A stretch of DNA of 64,000 nt. Source: Massilia sp. Leaf139. Lineage in GTDB: Bacteria > Pseudomonadota > Gammaproteobacteria > Burkholderiales > Burkholderiaceae_D. The first letter of the stretch is position 1. Each line of letters opens with the position of its first letter. The notes below the pieces were generated by a model that worked only from the letters and a program-made list of their open reading frames with translations, searched no databases and was not told where the DNA came from. The stretch spans positions 1,112,139 to 1,176,138 of the forward strand of contig NZ_LMOJ01000001.1 in NCBI RefSeq assembly GCF_001424165.1, read 5' to 3'. This document shows positions 48,986 to 57,327 of the stretch, one piece after another. The translations under genes and the position numbers were made by a program.

Positions 48986-49107
48986 GGCCGCCTGCCGGTG
49001 TACAAAAGTCAATGATTCTAATGCATTTGGGCAAACGGGGGGATGAATACGGACGCGCGCGCCGCGGAGCAAGGTTTATCTATAAATGGCCGACGGACAC
49101 GTTTGCA

Positions 49108-49170
49108 ACGCGTGGGCTCGGAGAGCCCACCCTACAACAGCTGCGCACCGTAGGGCGGGCATGCCCGCGT
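49108..49170. repeat. REPIN overlapping the 3' end of the DUF6691 gene
   Basis: Left copy 49108-49135 (core GGGCTC-GGA-GAGCCC, ending CCCTAC) and right copy 49150-49170 (GTAGGGCGGGC...GCCCGCGT), 14 bases apart. The downstream gene's stop codon (complement of CTA at 49132-49134) falls inside the left copy and the right copy is fully inside the gene. The stretch 49143-49175 is identical to 63451-63483. Confidence 0.85.
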
Positions 49171-49614
49171 GACGGCCGCTGAAGCGGCCTTGCGCCGCCG
49201 CTGCGCCAGCCCTTCGAGGAAGGAAAACGCCGCCATCCCCGCCACCATCGCCCCGACGAACAACAGCGGCCCGCGCAAGCCCGTCGCCAGCGAAGCCAGC
49301 GCCGGCCCCGGACAAAACCCCGCCAGTCCCCAGCCCACGCCGAACACGAGGCTGCCCAGCAGCAGGCGGCGGTCGATGCCGCCTGCAGCCGGCAGGCGCA
49401 GCGGGGTTCCCAGGAGCGACGCGGGCTGCCCGCGCGCCAGCCGGAAGCCCACGGCCGCGACCAGGATCGCGCCGCCCATCGTGAACAGCAGCGAAGGATC
49501 CCAGGCCCCGGCCAGGTCGAGGAAGGCGAGCACCTTGCCCGGATCGGTGAGACCCGAGAGGATCAATCCGAGCCCGAACAGCAGGCCGATGAGGAAGGTG
49601 GCGATCAGGTACAT
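49132..49614 (-). CDS. DUF6691 (YeeE/YedE-related) membrane protein
   Basis: 160 residues, about four membrane helices, the shorter half of a split YeeE/YedE-type transporter. Marks: GLGLILSGLTDPGKVLAFLDL near the start and GLAGFCPGPALASL with its conserved cysteine. YeeE proteins carry thiosulfate or related sulfur species through the inner membrane using cysteines. It begins 8 bases after its partner gene. Its last residues, VTRACPPYGAQLL, are encoded by a REP palindrome, and the stop codon lies in a second palindrome, so the native end was probably replaced by a repeat insertion. The ATG at 49614 is the family start. Confidence 0.85.
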   Translation of the reverse strand: MYLIATFLIGLLFGLGLILSGLTDPGKVLAFLDLAGAWDPSLLFTMGGAILVAAVGFRLARGQPASLLGTPLRLPAAGGIDRRLLLGSLVFGVGWGLAGFCPGPALASLATGLRGPLLFVGAMVAGMAAFSFLEGLAQRRRKAASAAVTRACPPYGAQLL

Positions 49615-49622
49615 GCGGATTC

Positions 49623-50054
49623 TCAGGCGGCCACATGGCGCAGCAGATAGACGGTGACGAAGCCGGCGCCCACGAACACGCAGGTGGCAGCCAGCGAGCG
49701 CGGCGACAGGCGCGCCATGCCGCACACGCCGTGCCCGCTGGTGCAGCCGCTGCCGTAGCGGGTGCCGGCGCCGACCAGCAGCCCGGCAGCGACCAGCATG
49801 CCGTCGCCGGCGGCGATGTGCAGCTCCGGCAGCGGACGCAGCAGCCCCCAAACGACCGGCGCCAGCACCAGGCCGAGCAGGAACAGCACGCGCCAGGCGG
49901 TCTCGCCGCGCCGGGGCGGGAGCAGGCCGCCGAGGATGCCGCTGATGCCCGCGACACGGCCGTTTACGAGGATCAGCAGGGCCGCCGCGAGGCCGATCAG
50001 CATGCCGCCGGCAAGCGCTGTCCATGGCGTGAACGCATTCCAGTCGATGTGCAT
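49623..50054 (-). CDS. YeeE/YedE family sulfur-type transporter subunit
   Basis: 143 residues, about four membrane helices. It has the family signature [21 protein letters not shown] with two conserved cysteines (about residues 104 and 111), which in YeeE bind and pass thiosulfate. Together with the downstream DUF6691 gene it makes one complete transporter. It is encoded 17 bases after a TlpA-type thiol-disulfide protein, so the operon links sulfur species transport and thiol redox. The cargo is inferred from the family. Confidence 0.9.
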   Translation of the reverse strand: MHIDWNAFTPWTALAGGMLIGLAAALLILVNGRVAGISGILGGLLPPRRGETAWRVLFLLGLVLAPVVWGLLRPLPELHIAAGDGMLVAAGLLVGAGTRYGSGCTSGHGVCGMARLSPRSLAATCVFVGAGFVTVYLLRHVAA

Positions 50055-50071
50055 GTGTCCTCCTGCCCGGT

Positions 50072-50884
50072 TCAGTGCGGCGCGGCCAGCGTCTCCAGCC
50101 GTTCCTCGAGCGCCGCGCGCGAGAGTTCGCCCATGTGGCGTCCCGCCAGCATACCGCGTCCGTCGTAGAACAGGGTGGTCGGATAGCCGACGGCGTCGAA
50201 GGCGCGCGCGGCCGTGCGCGCAGGGTCGAGCAGGACATTCTGCGGCGCGACGCCGGCTTCACGCAGGTAGGCGCCGACGGTCGCGCCGTCCTCGCCCACG
50301 TTTACGAACAGGAAGGCGACCCCGGGATGCGCGGCCTGGGCGGCGGTCAGGGCCGGCATCTCGCGCCGGCAGGGCGGGCACCAGCTGGCCCACAGGTTGA
50401 CCACGACCGGGCGCCCCTTGAATGCGTCCAGCGCGACGGCTCCGCCGCCGAGCCGCTGGAGGGCGATGGCCGGCAGCGGCGTTGCGGCCGGCGCGCCGGC
50501 GCGGATCGCGACCGTGGCGCCGGCCCAGACCACGACGCCGCACAGGGCCGCCGTCGTCAAGGGGCGACGCAAGGCCGGATGGCGGCGCAGCTGTTCGAAG
50601 CCCACCGCGCAGGCCGCCAGCAGGCCGGCAAAGGCGACGAAGCCGCCGTCCCGGATGTCGAGCATGGCGAGCGGGGTGCCGCGATATGTGTCGAAGTGCT
50701 CCAGTACGAAGGCGGCGCGCGCGGCGACGAAGCCCCACAAGGTCATCTGCCACAGGGCCGGGGCAGCGTCGACGCCGCGCCGCTTCTGCCACAGCCAGGC
50801 CGCCCCGTTCGCCGCGAACAGCGCGCCCAGCGGCGCGAGCACGCGCAGCGGCAAGACCAAAGGCCCGAGGTTGATGGCATCCAT
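50072..50884 (-). CDS. TlpA-type thioredoxin fused to an LGT-like membrane domain
   Basis: 270 residues. Four membrane helices in residues 1-128, with RDGGFVAFAGLLAA resembling a segment of prolipoprotein diacylglyceryl transferase but without its full set of catalytic residues. The C-terminal 140 residues are a periplasmic TlpA/ResA thioredoxin domain with WCPPC (Cys169, Cys172), GRPVVVNLWASWCPPC context and cis-proline YPTTLFYDG. It reduces disulfides outside the membrane. First gene of the operon TlpA-YeeE-DUF6691. The ATG at 50884 is preferred; the frame is open 10 codons more. The 240-base gap 50885-51124 holds no gene and includes AT-rich sequence near 50915-50950. Confidence 0.85.
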   Translation of the reverse strand: MDAINLGPLVLPLRVLAPLGALFAANGAAWLWQKRRGVDAAPALWQMTLWGFVAARAAFVLEHFDTYRGTPLAMLDIRDGGFVAFAGLLAACAVGFEQLRRHPALRRPLTTAALCGVVVWAGATVAIRAGAPAATPLPAIALQRLGGGAVALDAFKGRPVVVNLWASWCPPCRREMPALTAAQAAHPGVAFLFVNVGEDGATVGAYLREAGVAPQNVLLDPARTAARAFDAVGYPTTLFYDGRGMLAGRHMGELSRAALEERLETLAAPH

Positions 50885-51124
50885 GCTGCGCTCCGTCGTC
50901 GATCGAAAGCGCAAAGGATAATGCGGCAGTATTAACGGAACGTTAAGGAAGGCGACGGCATGCCGATCGCCGATCGCCGATTGCAGCCGGCGCCCGGCCT
51001 CGCACCGATCGACCCGGCGTTTCGTCGTTTCGTCCGATCGCCCGTGCGCGCGGCGCCCACGTTTGGCATAGTCGCGCCAAACGACAAGGAGGGATAAATG
51101 GAAGGAAGGAGGTTGAAGACGGCT

Positions 51125-52474
51125 TCAGGCCGCGTCGCCGCGCACCCCGTCCTCGTCGGCTTCCGCGGGCGCGGGCGGCACGTGGGTCACCAGCAGCTTG
51201 TCGATGCGGTTGCCGTCCATGTCGACCACCTCGAAGCGGTACTCGCCCCATTCGACGCAGTCGGCGCCGCGCGGGATGTAGCCGAGCTGGAAGAGCATGA
51301 AGCCGGCCAGCGTGTGGTAGGCGCCCGTGTCCTCGCCGGGGAAGCGCAGGTTCGTTCCCATCAGGTCGCGGAAGCGCTCGAGCGCGACGCTGCCGTCGAC
51401 CAGCCAGCTGCCGTCCTCGCGCTGGACAGCGTCGATCTCGTCGTCCTCGCCGATGACGGAGACATCGCCCACCAGAGCGCTCATCACGTCGGTCAGCGTG
51501 ACCATGCCCTGGATGTCGCCGTATTCGTCGACGATCAGGGCGATCTCCGCCTTGTTCTTCTTGAACAGTTCGAGCACGCCCATCGCGCTCACGCTCTCGG
51601 GCACGTACAGGATCTCCTGCACCGCCCGTTCGATGTCGATCGCATCGACGTTGCCGGTGCGTACGGCCTGCGCCAGCAGGTCGCGCGTGTGGACGAAGCC
51701 GATGATCTGCGAGCGGTCGCCGCGGCAGACCGGCATGCGGCTGTAGCGGCTGCAGGCGATGCGCGCCAGGTTGTCCTCGCGCGGGATGTCGAGGTCGACC
51801 AGGGTGAGGTCGACGCGCGGCGTCATCAGGGCCTTCAGGTGCTGGTCGTCCAGCCGCAGTGCGCGCGAGACGATGTCGTATTCGGTCTTCTCGAACACGC
51901 CGGCGTCGGTGCTCTCCTTGATCATGCCGGTGATGTCTTCCTCGGTCGGCGCCGCTTCCTTGTGGCGGCCGATGCCGAGCAGGCGCACGATGGCCTCGGT
52001 GGCCAGCGCAAGGATCTTCACGAAGGGCGACATCACCATCGAGAGCAGGCGCAGCGGCGGCGCGATCAGCGTGGCCATCGCTTCCGGATACTGCATCGCG
52101 ATCCGCTTGGGCACCAGTTCGCCCAGGATGATCGAGGCGAAGGTGATGCAGACCACCACCAGGCCGAGCGCGACCTGGTAGGCATACGGCGCGATGACGG
52201 GGATTTCCTTGAACTGCGGCGTCAGGTGGGCCACCAGCGAGGCCTCGCCGAAGGCGCCGTTGAAGATGCTGATCAGGGTGATGCCGACCTGCACCGTGGA
52301 GAGGAAGTGGCTCGGTTCGTCGGCCAGGTCGAGCGCGGCGCGCGCACCGCGGCTGCCTTCGAGGGCCGCCTTTTCGAGCCGCATCCGTTTGGCCGAGACC
52401 AGCGCCAGTTCCGACATCGCAAACACGCCATTCAGCAGGATCAGGAAAAGGATGATCAGGATATCGGTCATCAT
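51125..52474 (-). CDS. CNNM/CorC family transporter-like protein (hemolysin C type)
   Basis: 449 residues. DUF21/CNNM membrane domain (about 1-180; FLILLNGVFAMSELALVSAKRMRL and GELVPKRIAMQYPE), a pair of CBS domains (about 205-335; MTPRVDLTLVDLD, IVDEYGDIQGMVTLTDVMSAL) and a C-terminal CorC/transporter-associated domain (about 350-435). Family members are linked to magnesium and cobalt export. The length is normal. It stands alone; the gap before it (52475-52612) holds nothing I recognise. Confidence 0.92.
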   Translation of the reverse strand: MMTDILIILFLILLNGVFAMSELALVSAKRMRLEKAALEGSRGARAALDLADEPSHFLSTVQVGITLISIFNGAFGEASLVAHLTPQFKEIPVIAPYAYQVALGLVVVCITFASIILGELVPKRIAMQYPEAMATLIAPPLRLLSMVMSPFVKILALATEAIVRLLGIGRHKEAAPTEEDITGMIKESTDAGVFEKTEYDIVSRALRLDDQHLKALMTPRVDLTLVDLDIPREDNLARIACSRYSRMPVCRGDRSQIIGFVHTRDLLAQAVRTGNVDAIDIERAVQEILYVPESVSAMGVLELFKKNKAEIALIVDEYGDIQGMVTLTDVMSALVGDVSVIGEDDEIDAVQREDGSWLVDGSVALERFRDLMGTNLRFPGEDTGAYHTLAGFMLFQLGYIPRGADCVEWGEYRFEVVDMDGNRIDKLLVTHVPPAPAEADEDGVRGDAA

Positions 52475-52612
52475 GGCGCGGGGTCGGGTCTCCGAAGGGC
52501 TTGCCGGGCCGGTGCCGGGGCGCGCTGCGGCGCCGATGTCGTCAGGTTCGAACTTGTCGATAGTGAAATGACATCATCGCACGTTCGCGCGCACGGCCCG
52601 CGCACCGCAGGC

Positions 52613-53599
52613 TCACGCTGTGCTGCGGACAGTGCTGCACTCCCACGCCGCGATGCATGCGCGAATCCAGGCGTGGGTGCGCGCCTGGGCCAGGGCGGAC
52701 AGCGGCGTCGGGAAATGAAGGAAGCCGTGCGGCGCCTCCGGCAGCAGCTGCAGCTCGGCGTCGCCGCTCTCGTTCCAACGCGCGGCCATCAGCAAGCTGT
52801 CGTCGCGCAGCGGATCGCGTTCGCCCGCGAACAGCAGGGCCGGCGGCAGGCCGGAGAGGTCGCCGTACAGGGGCGAGCAAGGCGCCTGGCGCCGTTCGGT
52901 GTCGCCGCATTCGGGAGTGAGCATGCGCAGCGCCCCGACCATGCCGGGCCCGTCCAGCACCAGCGTCTCCGGCCCGGCCGCGCGTACGCTCGGACTGCCG
53001 CCGAGGTCGTACACGCCGTAATAAAGCACGGCGCCGGCGATGCGCTGCGGCAGGGGCGCGGCCGCCTTCAGGCGCAGCAGCACGGTCGCGGCCAGGTGGG
53101 CGCCGGCGGACTCGCCGAGGATGAACAGGGGCAGCTCCGCGAATTCGCGCAGGCCGGGGCCGAGCAGCCAGCGCGCGGCGGCCAGGCAATCGTCCATCGC
53201 GCCCTGCAGCGCTACGCGCGGCAGCAGCCGGTAGTCGACCGAAGCCACCGCCACCTGGCAGGCGGCGGCCAGCGCAGCGTTCAGGCGGTCGTCCATACGC
53301 GCATTGCCGATCACCCAGCCGCCGCCGTGGATGTCGAGCACCACGCCCTTCACAGGGCCGGCCGGGCGCAGGACACGCAAGGGCACGCGCAGGCCGTCGA
53401 TCGCCGCCCAATGCCGTTCGACGCGGATGCCGCGCCGCGCCAATCTGCCGTCGGCGCCGAGCTGGCCGGCGCGCAGCAGCCATTGCGCCACCGCCGGCGT
53501 GAAGCGGTTGCGGATCCGGAAGCGCGGCAGGCGTGCCAGCCGCGCGTTAAAGCGGAGCACGGCCTGCAAGGCTGCGTCGTCGAGCACGATCTTCGTCAT
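52613..53599 (-). CDS. Alpha/beta hydrolase of the hormone-sensitive lipase family
   Basis: 328 residues. The HSL oxyanion motif HGGGWVIGN, nucleophile GESAGAH, the acid in FAGERDPLRDD and the histidine in PHGFLHFP are all present, so it is an active carboxylesterase or lipase-like enzyme, probably cytosolic as no signal is seen. A short N-terminal helical cap region (ALQAVLRFNARLARLP) precedes the core. Divergent from the amidohydrolase gene with 77 bases between. Confidence 0.92.
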   Translation of the reverse strand: MTKIVLDDAALQAVLRFNARLARLPRFRIRNRFTPAVAQWLLRAGQLGADGRLARRGIRVERHWAAIDGLRVPLRVLRPAGPVKGVVLDIHGGGWVIGNARMDDRLNAALAAACQVAVASVDYRLLPRVALQGAMDDCLAAARWLLGPGLREFAELPLFILGESAGAHLAATVLLRLKAAAPLPQRIAGAVLYYGVYDLGGSPSVRAAGPETLVLDGPGMVGALRMLTPECGDTERRQAPCSPLYGDLSGLPPALLFAGERDPLRDDSLLMAARWNESGDAELQLLPEAPHGFLHFPTPLSALAQARTHAWIRACIAAWECSTVRSTA

Positions 53600-53676
53600 G
53601 AATCAAAAGGGGCCGTCCGCGGGACGGCTTTCAAAAAAGCCTTGCGTCCATTCTACCCATCCACGAGGAGACACCC

Positions 53677-54687
53677 ATGCACCACACACTCACGGCCCTG
53701 CTGGCGGCTGCCGCGCTGCTCTGCGGCGCCGCGCACGCTCGACACCAGGCCCCCGCCCAGCCCACGCCCGCCGCCGACTATCACCAGCACGTGTTCAGCG
53801 ACGAGATCATCGCCCTGATCGGCCCCGGCTCGGGCCTCGTGCCGCTGCCGGCGAAAGACCTGATCCCGCTGCTGGACGCGGCCGGCATCCGGAAGGCCGT
53901 GCTGCTCTCGACCGCCTACATGTACGGCAGCGCGAACCGGAAGGTCGACAATGAATATGCGCGTGTGCGCCGCGAGAACGACTGGACGGCGGAGCAGGCC
54001 GCGCAGTACCCGGATCGCCTGATCGCCTTTTGCGGCATCGCGCCGATGAAGGACTATGCGCTCGAGGAGATCAGGCGCTGCGCCGGCCGGCCCGGCCTGA
54101 AGCACGGCATCAAGCTGCACCTCGGGAATTCGGACGTGCAGCTCGGCGAGCCGGCCCACCAGGCGCGCCTGGCCGAGGTGTTCGCCGGGGCCGACCGCGC
54201 CGGGATGGCGATCCTGGTGCACATGCGCGCCAGCATCCGCCACAAGCGGCCCTACGGCGCGGCCGAGGCGCAGGCATTCCTCGACAAGGTCTTGCCGGCG
54301 GCGCCGAACGTGCCGGTGCAGGTCGCGCACCTGGCCGGCACCGGCCCCGGCTACGACGATCCGCCCTCGCGCGACGTGCTCGCCGTGCTGGCCGAGGCGA
54401 TGGAAAAGCGTCACCCGGCGACGCGCAACCTGTGGTTCGACGTGGCCTCGATCGCGCAGAACGACACCACGCCGGAGGACGCGGCCGAGCTGGCCAAACG
54501 CCTGCGCCAGATCGGATTGACGCAGGTGCTGTACGGCTCCGACTCGGCGCAAGGCGGCAACCTGCGCCCGCGCGAGGCCTGGGCGGCCTTTCGCAAGCTG
54601 CCGCTGACGGCAGGCGAGTTCGAGCAGGTGGCCCGGAACCGGCCGCCGTACATGAAGGACTCCCCTGTGCGAGAGGAGCGGCCCTAA
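53677..54687 (+). CDS. Secreted amidohydrolase
   Basis: 336 residues. A signal peptide (MHHTLTALLAAAALLCGAAHA, about 21 residues) leads to a TIM-barrel metal hydrolase of the amidohydrolase-2 type. Metal-site marks: DYHQHVF (HxH), IKLHLGNSDVQL, VHMRASI, VAHLAG and the final GSDSAQGG aspartate. Members include decarboxylases and lactonases; the substrate is unknown. An export signal is uncommon for this group. GAGGAG precedes the ATG. A terminator facing the opposite way sits between it and the PEP-CTERM gene. Confidence 0.88.
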   Translation: MHHTLTALLAAAALLCGAAHARHQAPAQPTPAADYHQHVFSDEIIALIGPGSGLVPLPAKDLIPLLDAAGIRKAVLLSTAYMYGSANRKVDNEYARVRRENDWTAEQAAQYPDRLIAFCGIAPMKDYALEEIRRCAGRPGLKHGIKLHLGNSDVQLGEPAHQARLAEVFAGADRAGMAILVHMRASIRHKRPYGAAEAQAFLDKVLPAAPNVPVQVAHLAGTGPGYDDPPSRDVLAVLAEAMEKRHPATRNLWFDVASIAQNDTTPEDAAELAKRLRQIGLTQVLYGSDSAQGGNLRPREAWAAFRKLPLTAGEFEQVARNRPPYMKDSPVREERP

Positions 54688-54715
54688 GAAAAATGGCGCC
54701 CCGCGGGGGCGCCAT
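54688..54715 (-). terminator. Intrinsic terminator of the PEP-CTERM gene
   Basis: Ten-base arms ATGGCGCCCC / GGGGCGCCAT around GCG (54693-54715); on the minus strand it is followed by TTTTTCTT. It lies 32 bases beyond the stop at 54747 and could also block readthrough from the convergent amidohydrolase gene. Confidence 0.88.
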
Positions 54716-54746
54716 GTGCGTGATGCAGGCTTGCGCGAGGAGCGGA

Positions 54747-55328
54747 TCAGCCGCGGCGGCGCAGCAGGACGCCCGCCAGGCCCAGGCCGAGCAGGGCCAG
54801 CGAGCCTGGTTCGGGCACCTTGGCGGGCGGCGGCGGCTCGACAAGCGGAGCGCCGGCGACGAAGCGCCAGTGGCTCAGGCGCTGGGCATTGCACTTGCTG
54901 TCGTCGCCGACGGCGCAGTCGCCGCCGATCAGGTAGTTCACGTCCTGGGCGCGGAAGGCCAGCTGGGCCACGTCCTTCTCGTTGCGGAAGAAATAGGTAT
55001 CGAGGTTCGTATTGAACTTGGTGTTCTTCGGCATGCCGAACTTGAGCAGGAAATAGCCGGCCTCGGTCGGTGCATCCTGCAGGATCCACAGTCCGCTGGC
55101 GCTGTCGTAGCGCACGCTCGGGGTATTGTCGTACTGGAGGTCGCCCTTGTCGAAGTCCAGCTTGCTCAGCGCTTCGAATTTGAGCAGCACGTCGGGGTCG
55201 CCGGAGTTCTTCATGGCGTAAGCCTCGAGGATGGTATCGGCGATCGGCACCGCCGTGGCACTGCCCGCTGCAAACATCATTGCGGCGACCGCCGCGCTCA
55301 GGACGCTCTTCAAGTTCGATGGCTTCAT
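54747..55328 (-). CDS. PEP-CTERM sorting domain protein
   Basis: 193 residues. N-terminal signal peptide (to about residue 27, ATAVP), a mature domain of about 135 residues with a DCAVGDDSKCN pair of cysteines, and a C-terminal sorting tripartite signal: VPEPGS, hydrophobic LALLGLGLAGVLL, then RRRG. PEP-CTERM proteins are processed by an exosortase (XrtA/EpsH) and are often released with exopolysaccharide. The exosortase is not in this window. The ATG at 55328 follows GGGGGAATCC and puts the signal peptide first; the frame is open 13 codons more. Upstream is a promoter with an FNR-type palindrome. Confidence 0.9.
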   Translation of the reverse strand: MKPSNLKSVLSAAVAAMMFAAGSATAVPIADTILEAYAMKNSGDPDVLLKFEALSKLDFDKGDLQYDNTPSVRYDSASGLWILQDAPTEAGYFLLKFGMPKNTKFNTNLDTYFFRNEKDVAQLAFRAQDVNYLIGGDCAVGDDSKCNAQRLSHWRFVAGAPLVEPPPPAKVPEPGSLALLGLGLAGVLLRRRG

Positions 55329-55381
55329 GGATTCCCCCAGGTTGGATACAAGCTCAACTATTAGCAAACATCATGCCTGAG

Positions 55382-55410
55382 AGTATAACTTATTGATTTA
55401 AATCAATCAA
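55382..55410 (-). promoter_or_regulatory. PEP-CTERM gene promoter with FNR/CRP-type palindrome
   Basis: On the minus strand TTGATT (55410-55405), 17 bases, TATACT (55387-55382) makes a good sigma-70 promoter. Inside it lies TTGATTTAAATCAA (55393-55406), an exact match to the FNR consensus TTGAT-N4-ATCAA. Its place between -35 and -10 would block polymerase, so repression in low oxygen is the simplest reading. It lies in an AT-rich gap (55329-55469) with no gene. Confidence 0.6.
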
Positions 55411-55469
55411 AGATAATAAAACTTCCATATTAGTTGTTTAATGTAAAGTTTCCCGACAGCGTTCAGTGT

Positions 55470-55883
55470 TCAACCCAGAACGGTGATGACCACCGTGCGC
55501 CGGTGCGGTGCGCTGCGGTGCTCCCACAGATACAGGCCCTGCCAGGTTCCCAGCAAGAGCGCACCGCCGCCCACCGGAATGGTGACGCCGGTGTCGGTAA
55601 GGACGTTGCGCGCATGGGCGGCCATGTCGTCCGGCCCCTCGTCGTCATGGCGGTAGGCCGGATCGCCGTCCGGCGCCAGGCGCGCCAGGATAGTCTCGAG
55701 GTCGCGCCGCACGTCGGGATCGGCATTCTCGGTGATCGTCAGCGAGCAGCTCGTGTGCTGCACGAAGACATGGGCGATGCCGGTGTCCACGCCGGCACGC
55801 GCGACCGCCGCGTTGACGGCGCGCGTGATGTCCTGGGTGCCGCGTCCGCGCGTCTCAACTTGCAGGATTTCCTGGTGCGCCAT
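55470..55883 (-). CDS. YjbQ family protein (UPF0047)
   Basis: 137 residues of the YjbQ family, whose members have weak thiamine phosphate synthase activity and an unknown true role. Marks: DITRAVNAAVARAGVDTGIAHVFVQHTSCSLTITENADPDVRRDLE, then GDPAYRHDDEGPDDMAAHARNVL (histidine cluster) and GTWQGLYLWEHR. The ATG at 55883 is the family start (MAHQEIL), 14 bases after the hmgA stop; the frame is open 37 codons more. Probably in one transcript with hmgA. Confidence 0.92.
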   Translation of the reverse strand: MAHQEILQVETRGRGTQDITRAVNAAVARAGVDTGIAHVFVQHTSCSLTITENADPDVRRDLETILARLAPDGDPAYRHDDEGPDDMAAHARNVLTDTGVTIPVGGGALLLGTWQGLYLWEHRSAPHRRTVVITVLG

Positions 55884-55897
55884 GGCGGCCTCTTTGC

Positions 55898-57220
55898 TCA
55901 GGGCGTGCGCCGGAAGTTTTTCTGGATGCCGGCCCAGCAGTCCTGGTAGCCGCCCTGCAGCTGGGGCGAGGCCAGTGCGTGTGTGGTCGGGCACAGCACG
56001 TGGCGCGTCTCGAACATGAAGGCCATGGTGTCGCCCACCTTGGCCGGCTTGCCCGTGTCGGCATTGCTGGCTTTCTCGAAGGTGGCCGCATCCGGCCCGT
56101 GGCCGCTCATGCAGTTGTGCAGACTGGCCCCGCCCGGAACGAAACCCTCGGCCTTGGCATCGTAGGCGCCGTGCACCAGTCCCATGAACTCGCTGGCGAC
56201 GTTGCGGTGGAACCAGGGCGGGCGGAAGGTGTCTTCGCCCACCAGCCAGCGCGGCGGGAAGATCACGAAGTCGAGCGTGTCCACGCCCGGCGTGTCGCTT
56301 GGCGCCTGCAGCACCAGGAAGATCGACGGGTCGGGATGGTCGTAGCTGATCGAGCCGATGGTATTGAAGTGGCGCAGGTCGTATTTATAGGGCGCGTAGT
56401 TGCCGTGCCAGGCGACCACGTCCAGCGGCGAGTGCCCGATCTTCGCGCTCCACAGGTTGCCGCAGAACTTGGCGACCAGTTCAAAATCGCCCTCGCGTTC
56501 TTCGAAGCGGGCCACGGGCGCGAGGAAGTCGCGCGGGTTGGCCAGACCGTTCGAGCCGATCGGGCCCAGGTCGGGCAGGCGCAGCAGGGCGCCGAAATTC
56601 TCGCAGATATAGCCGCGCGCCTCGCCATCCGGAAGGCGCACCTGGAAGCGGATGCCGCGCGGGACGACGGCGATTTCCTGCGGTTCCAGCGCGATCGTGC
56701 CGAGCTCGGTGGCGATTTCCAGCCGTCCCTGTTGCGGCACGATCAGCAGTTCGCCGTCGGCCGAATAGAAGAACTTGTCCGTCATCGAACGGTTCGCCGC
56801 GTACAGGTGGATGGCGCAGCCGCTCATGCTCTCGGCCGAACCGTTGCCCGCCATGGTCACCAGTCCCTCGACGAAATCGGTGGGCGCGGCGGGCATCGGC
56901 AGCGGGCTCCACCGCATCTGGTCGGGCGGCGGCGCCACCTCGGCGAAGTTGCCGACGATGCGTCCCTTGTCGATCTGCCGGAAGGGGCCGTGCATGGCGG
57001 CCGGGCGGATGCGGTAGAGCCAGGAGCGGCGGTTGTGCGCGCGCGGGGCGGTAAACGCCGTGCCGGAAATCTGTTCGGCATACAGGCCGTAGGCCACGCG
57101 CTGCGGCGAATTGCGGTGCGCGGGCAGGGCGCCGGGCAGGGCTTCGCTGGCGAATTCGTTGCCGAAACCGGATTGGTAGCCGGCGAGCTGGTCGGTTTGG
57201 GTGCCGATGTGGATGGTCAT
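55898..57220 (-). CDS. hmgA: Homogentisate 1,2-dioxygenase
   Basis: 440 residues. An iron(II) enzyme that opens the homogentisate ring to maleylacetoacetate in tyrosine and phenylalanine breakdown. Family marks: [19 protein letters not shown] at the N-terminus, [40 protein letters not shown] (metal site region: His in PWFHRN, Glu in SEFMGL) and [16 protein letters not shown] ending with [13 protein letters not shown]. The length is normal. Divergent from a LysR gene with a T-N11-A palindrome between them. The 3' neighbour is the YjbQ gene. Confidence 0.95.
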   Translation of the reverse strand: MTIHIGTQTDQLAGYQSGFGNEFASEALPGALPAHRNSPQRVAYGLYAEQISGTAFTAPRAHNRRSWLYRIRPAAMHGPFRQIDKGRIVGNFAEVAPPPDQMRWSPLPMPAAPTDFVEGLVTMAGNGSAESMSGCAIHLYAANRSMTDKFFYSADGELLIVPQQGRLEIATELGTIALEPQEIAVVPRGIRFQVRLPDGEARGYICENFGALLRLPDLGPIGSNGLANPRDFLAPVARFEEREGDFELVAKFCGNLWSAKIGHSPLDVVAWHGNYAPYKYDLRHFNTIGSISYDHPDPSIFLVLQAPSDTPGVDTLDFVIFPPRWLVGEDTFRPPWFHRNVASEFMGLVHGAYDAKAEGFVPGGASLHNCMSGHGPDAATFEKASNADTGKPAKVGDTMAFMFETRHVLCPTTHALASPQLQGGYQDCWAGIQKNFRRTP

Positions 57221-57280
57221 TGCGTCTCCTGGCGAGCATGGTTTTCCGCACTCTAAGTCAGGCGTTGGCGTTTTACGACG

Positions 57281-57305
57281 TGAATAGAAAAATGTAGACT
57301 ATTCA
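57281..57305. promoter_or_regulatory. LysR-type operator between hmgA and lysR gene
   Basis: TGAATAG, 11 bases, CTATTCA: perfect 7-base arms with the T-N11-A geometry of LysR regulators. It lies 22 bases before the LysR start and 60 bases before the hmgA start, in the 107-base divergent gap, and could control both genes. Confidence 0.75.
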
Positions 57306-57327
57306 TCATATCAATATTGGACAAGCC

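Noticed and set aside
50930..51000. CGATCGC-type direct repeats upstream of the TlpA gene
   Set aside because: Short, low-complexity repetition of a common hexamer in GC-rich DNA; no phasing or symmetry suggests a binding site.
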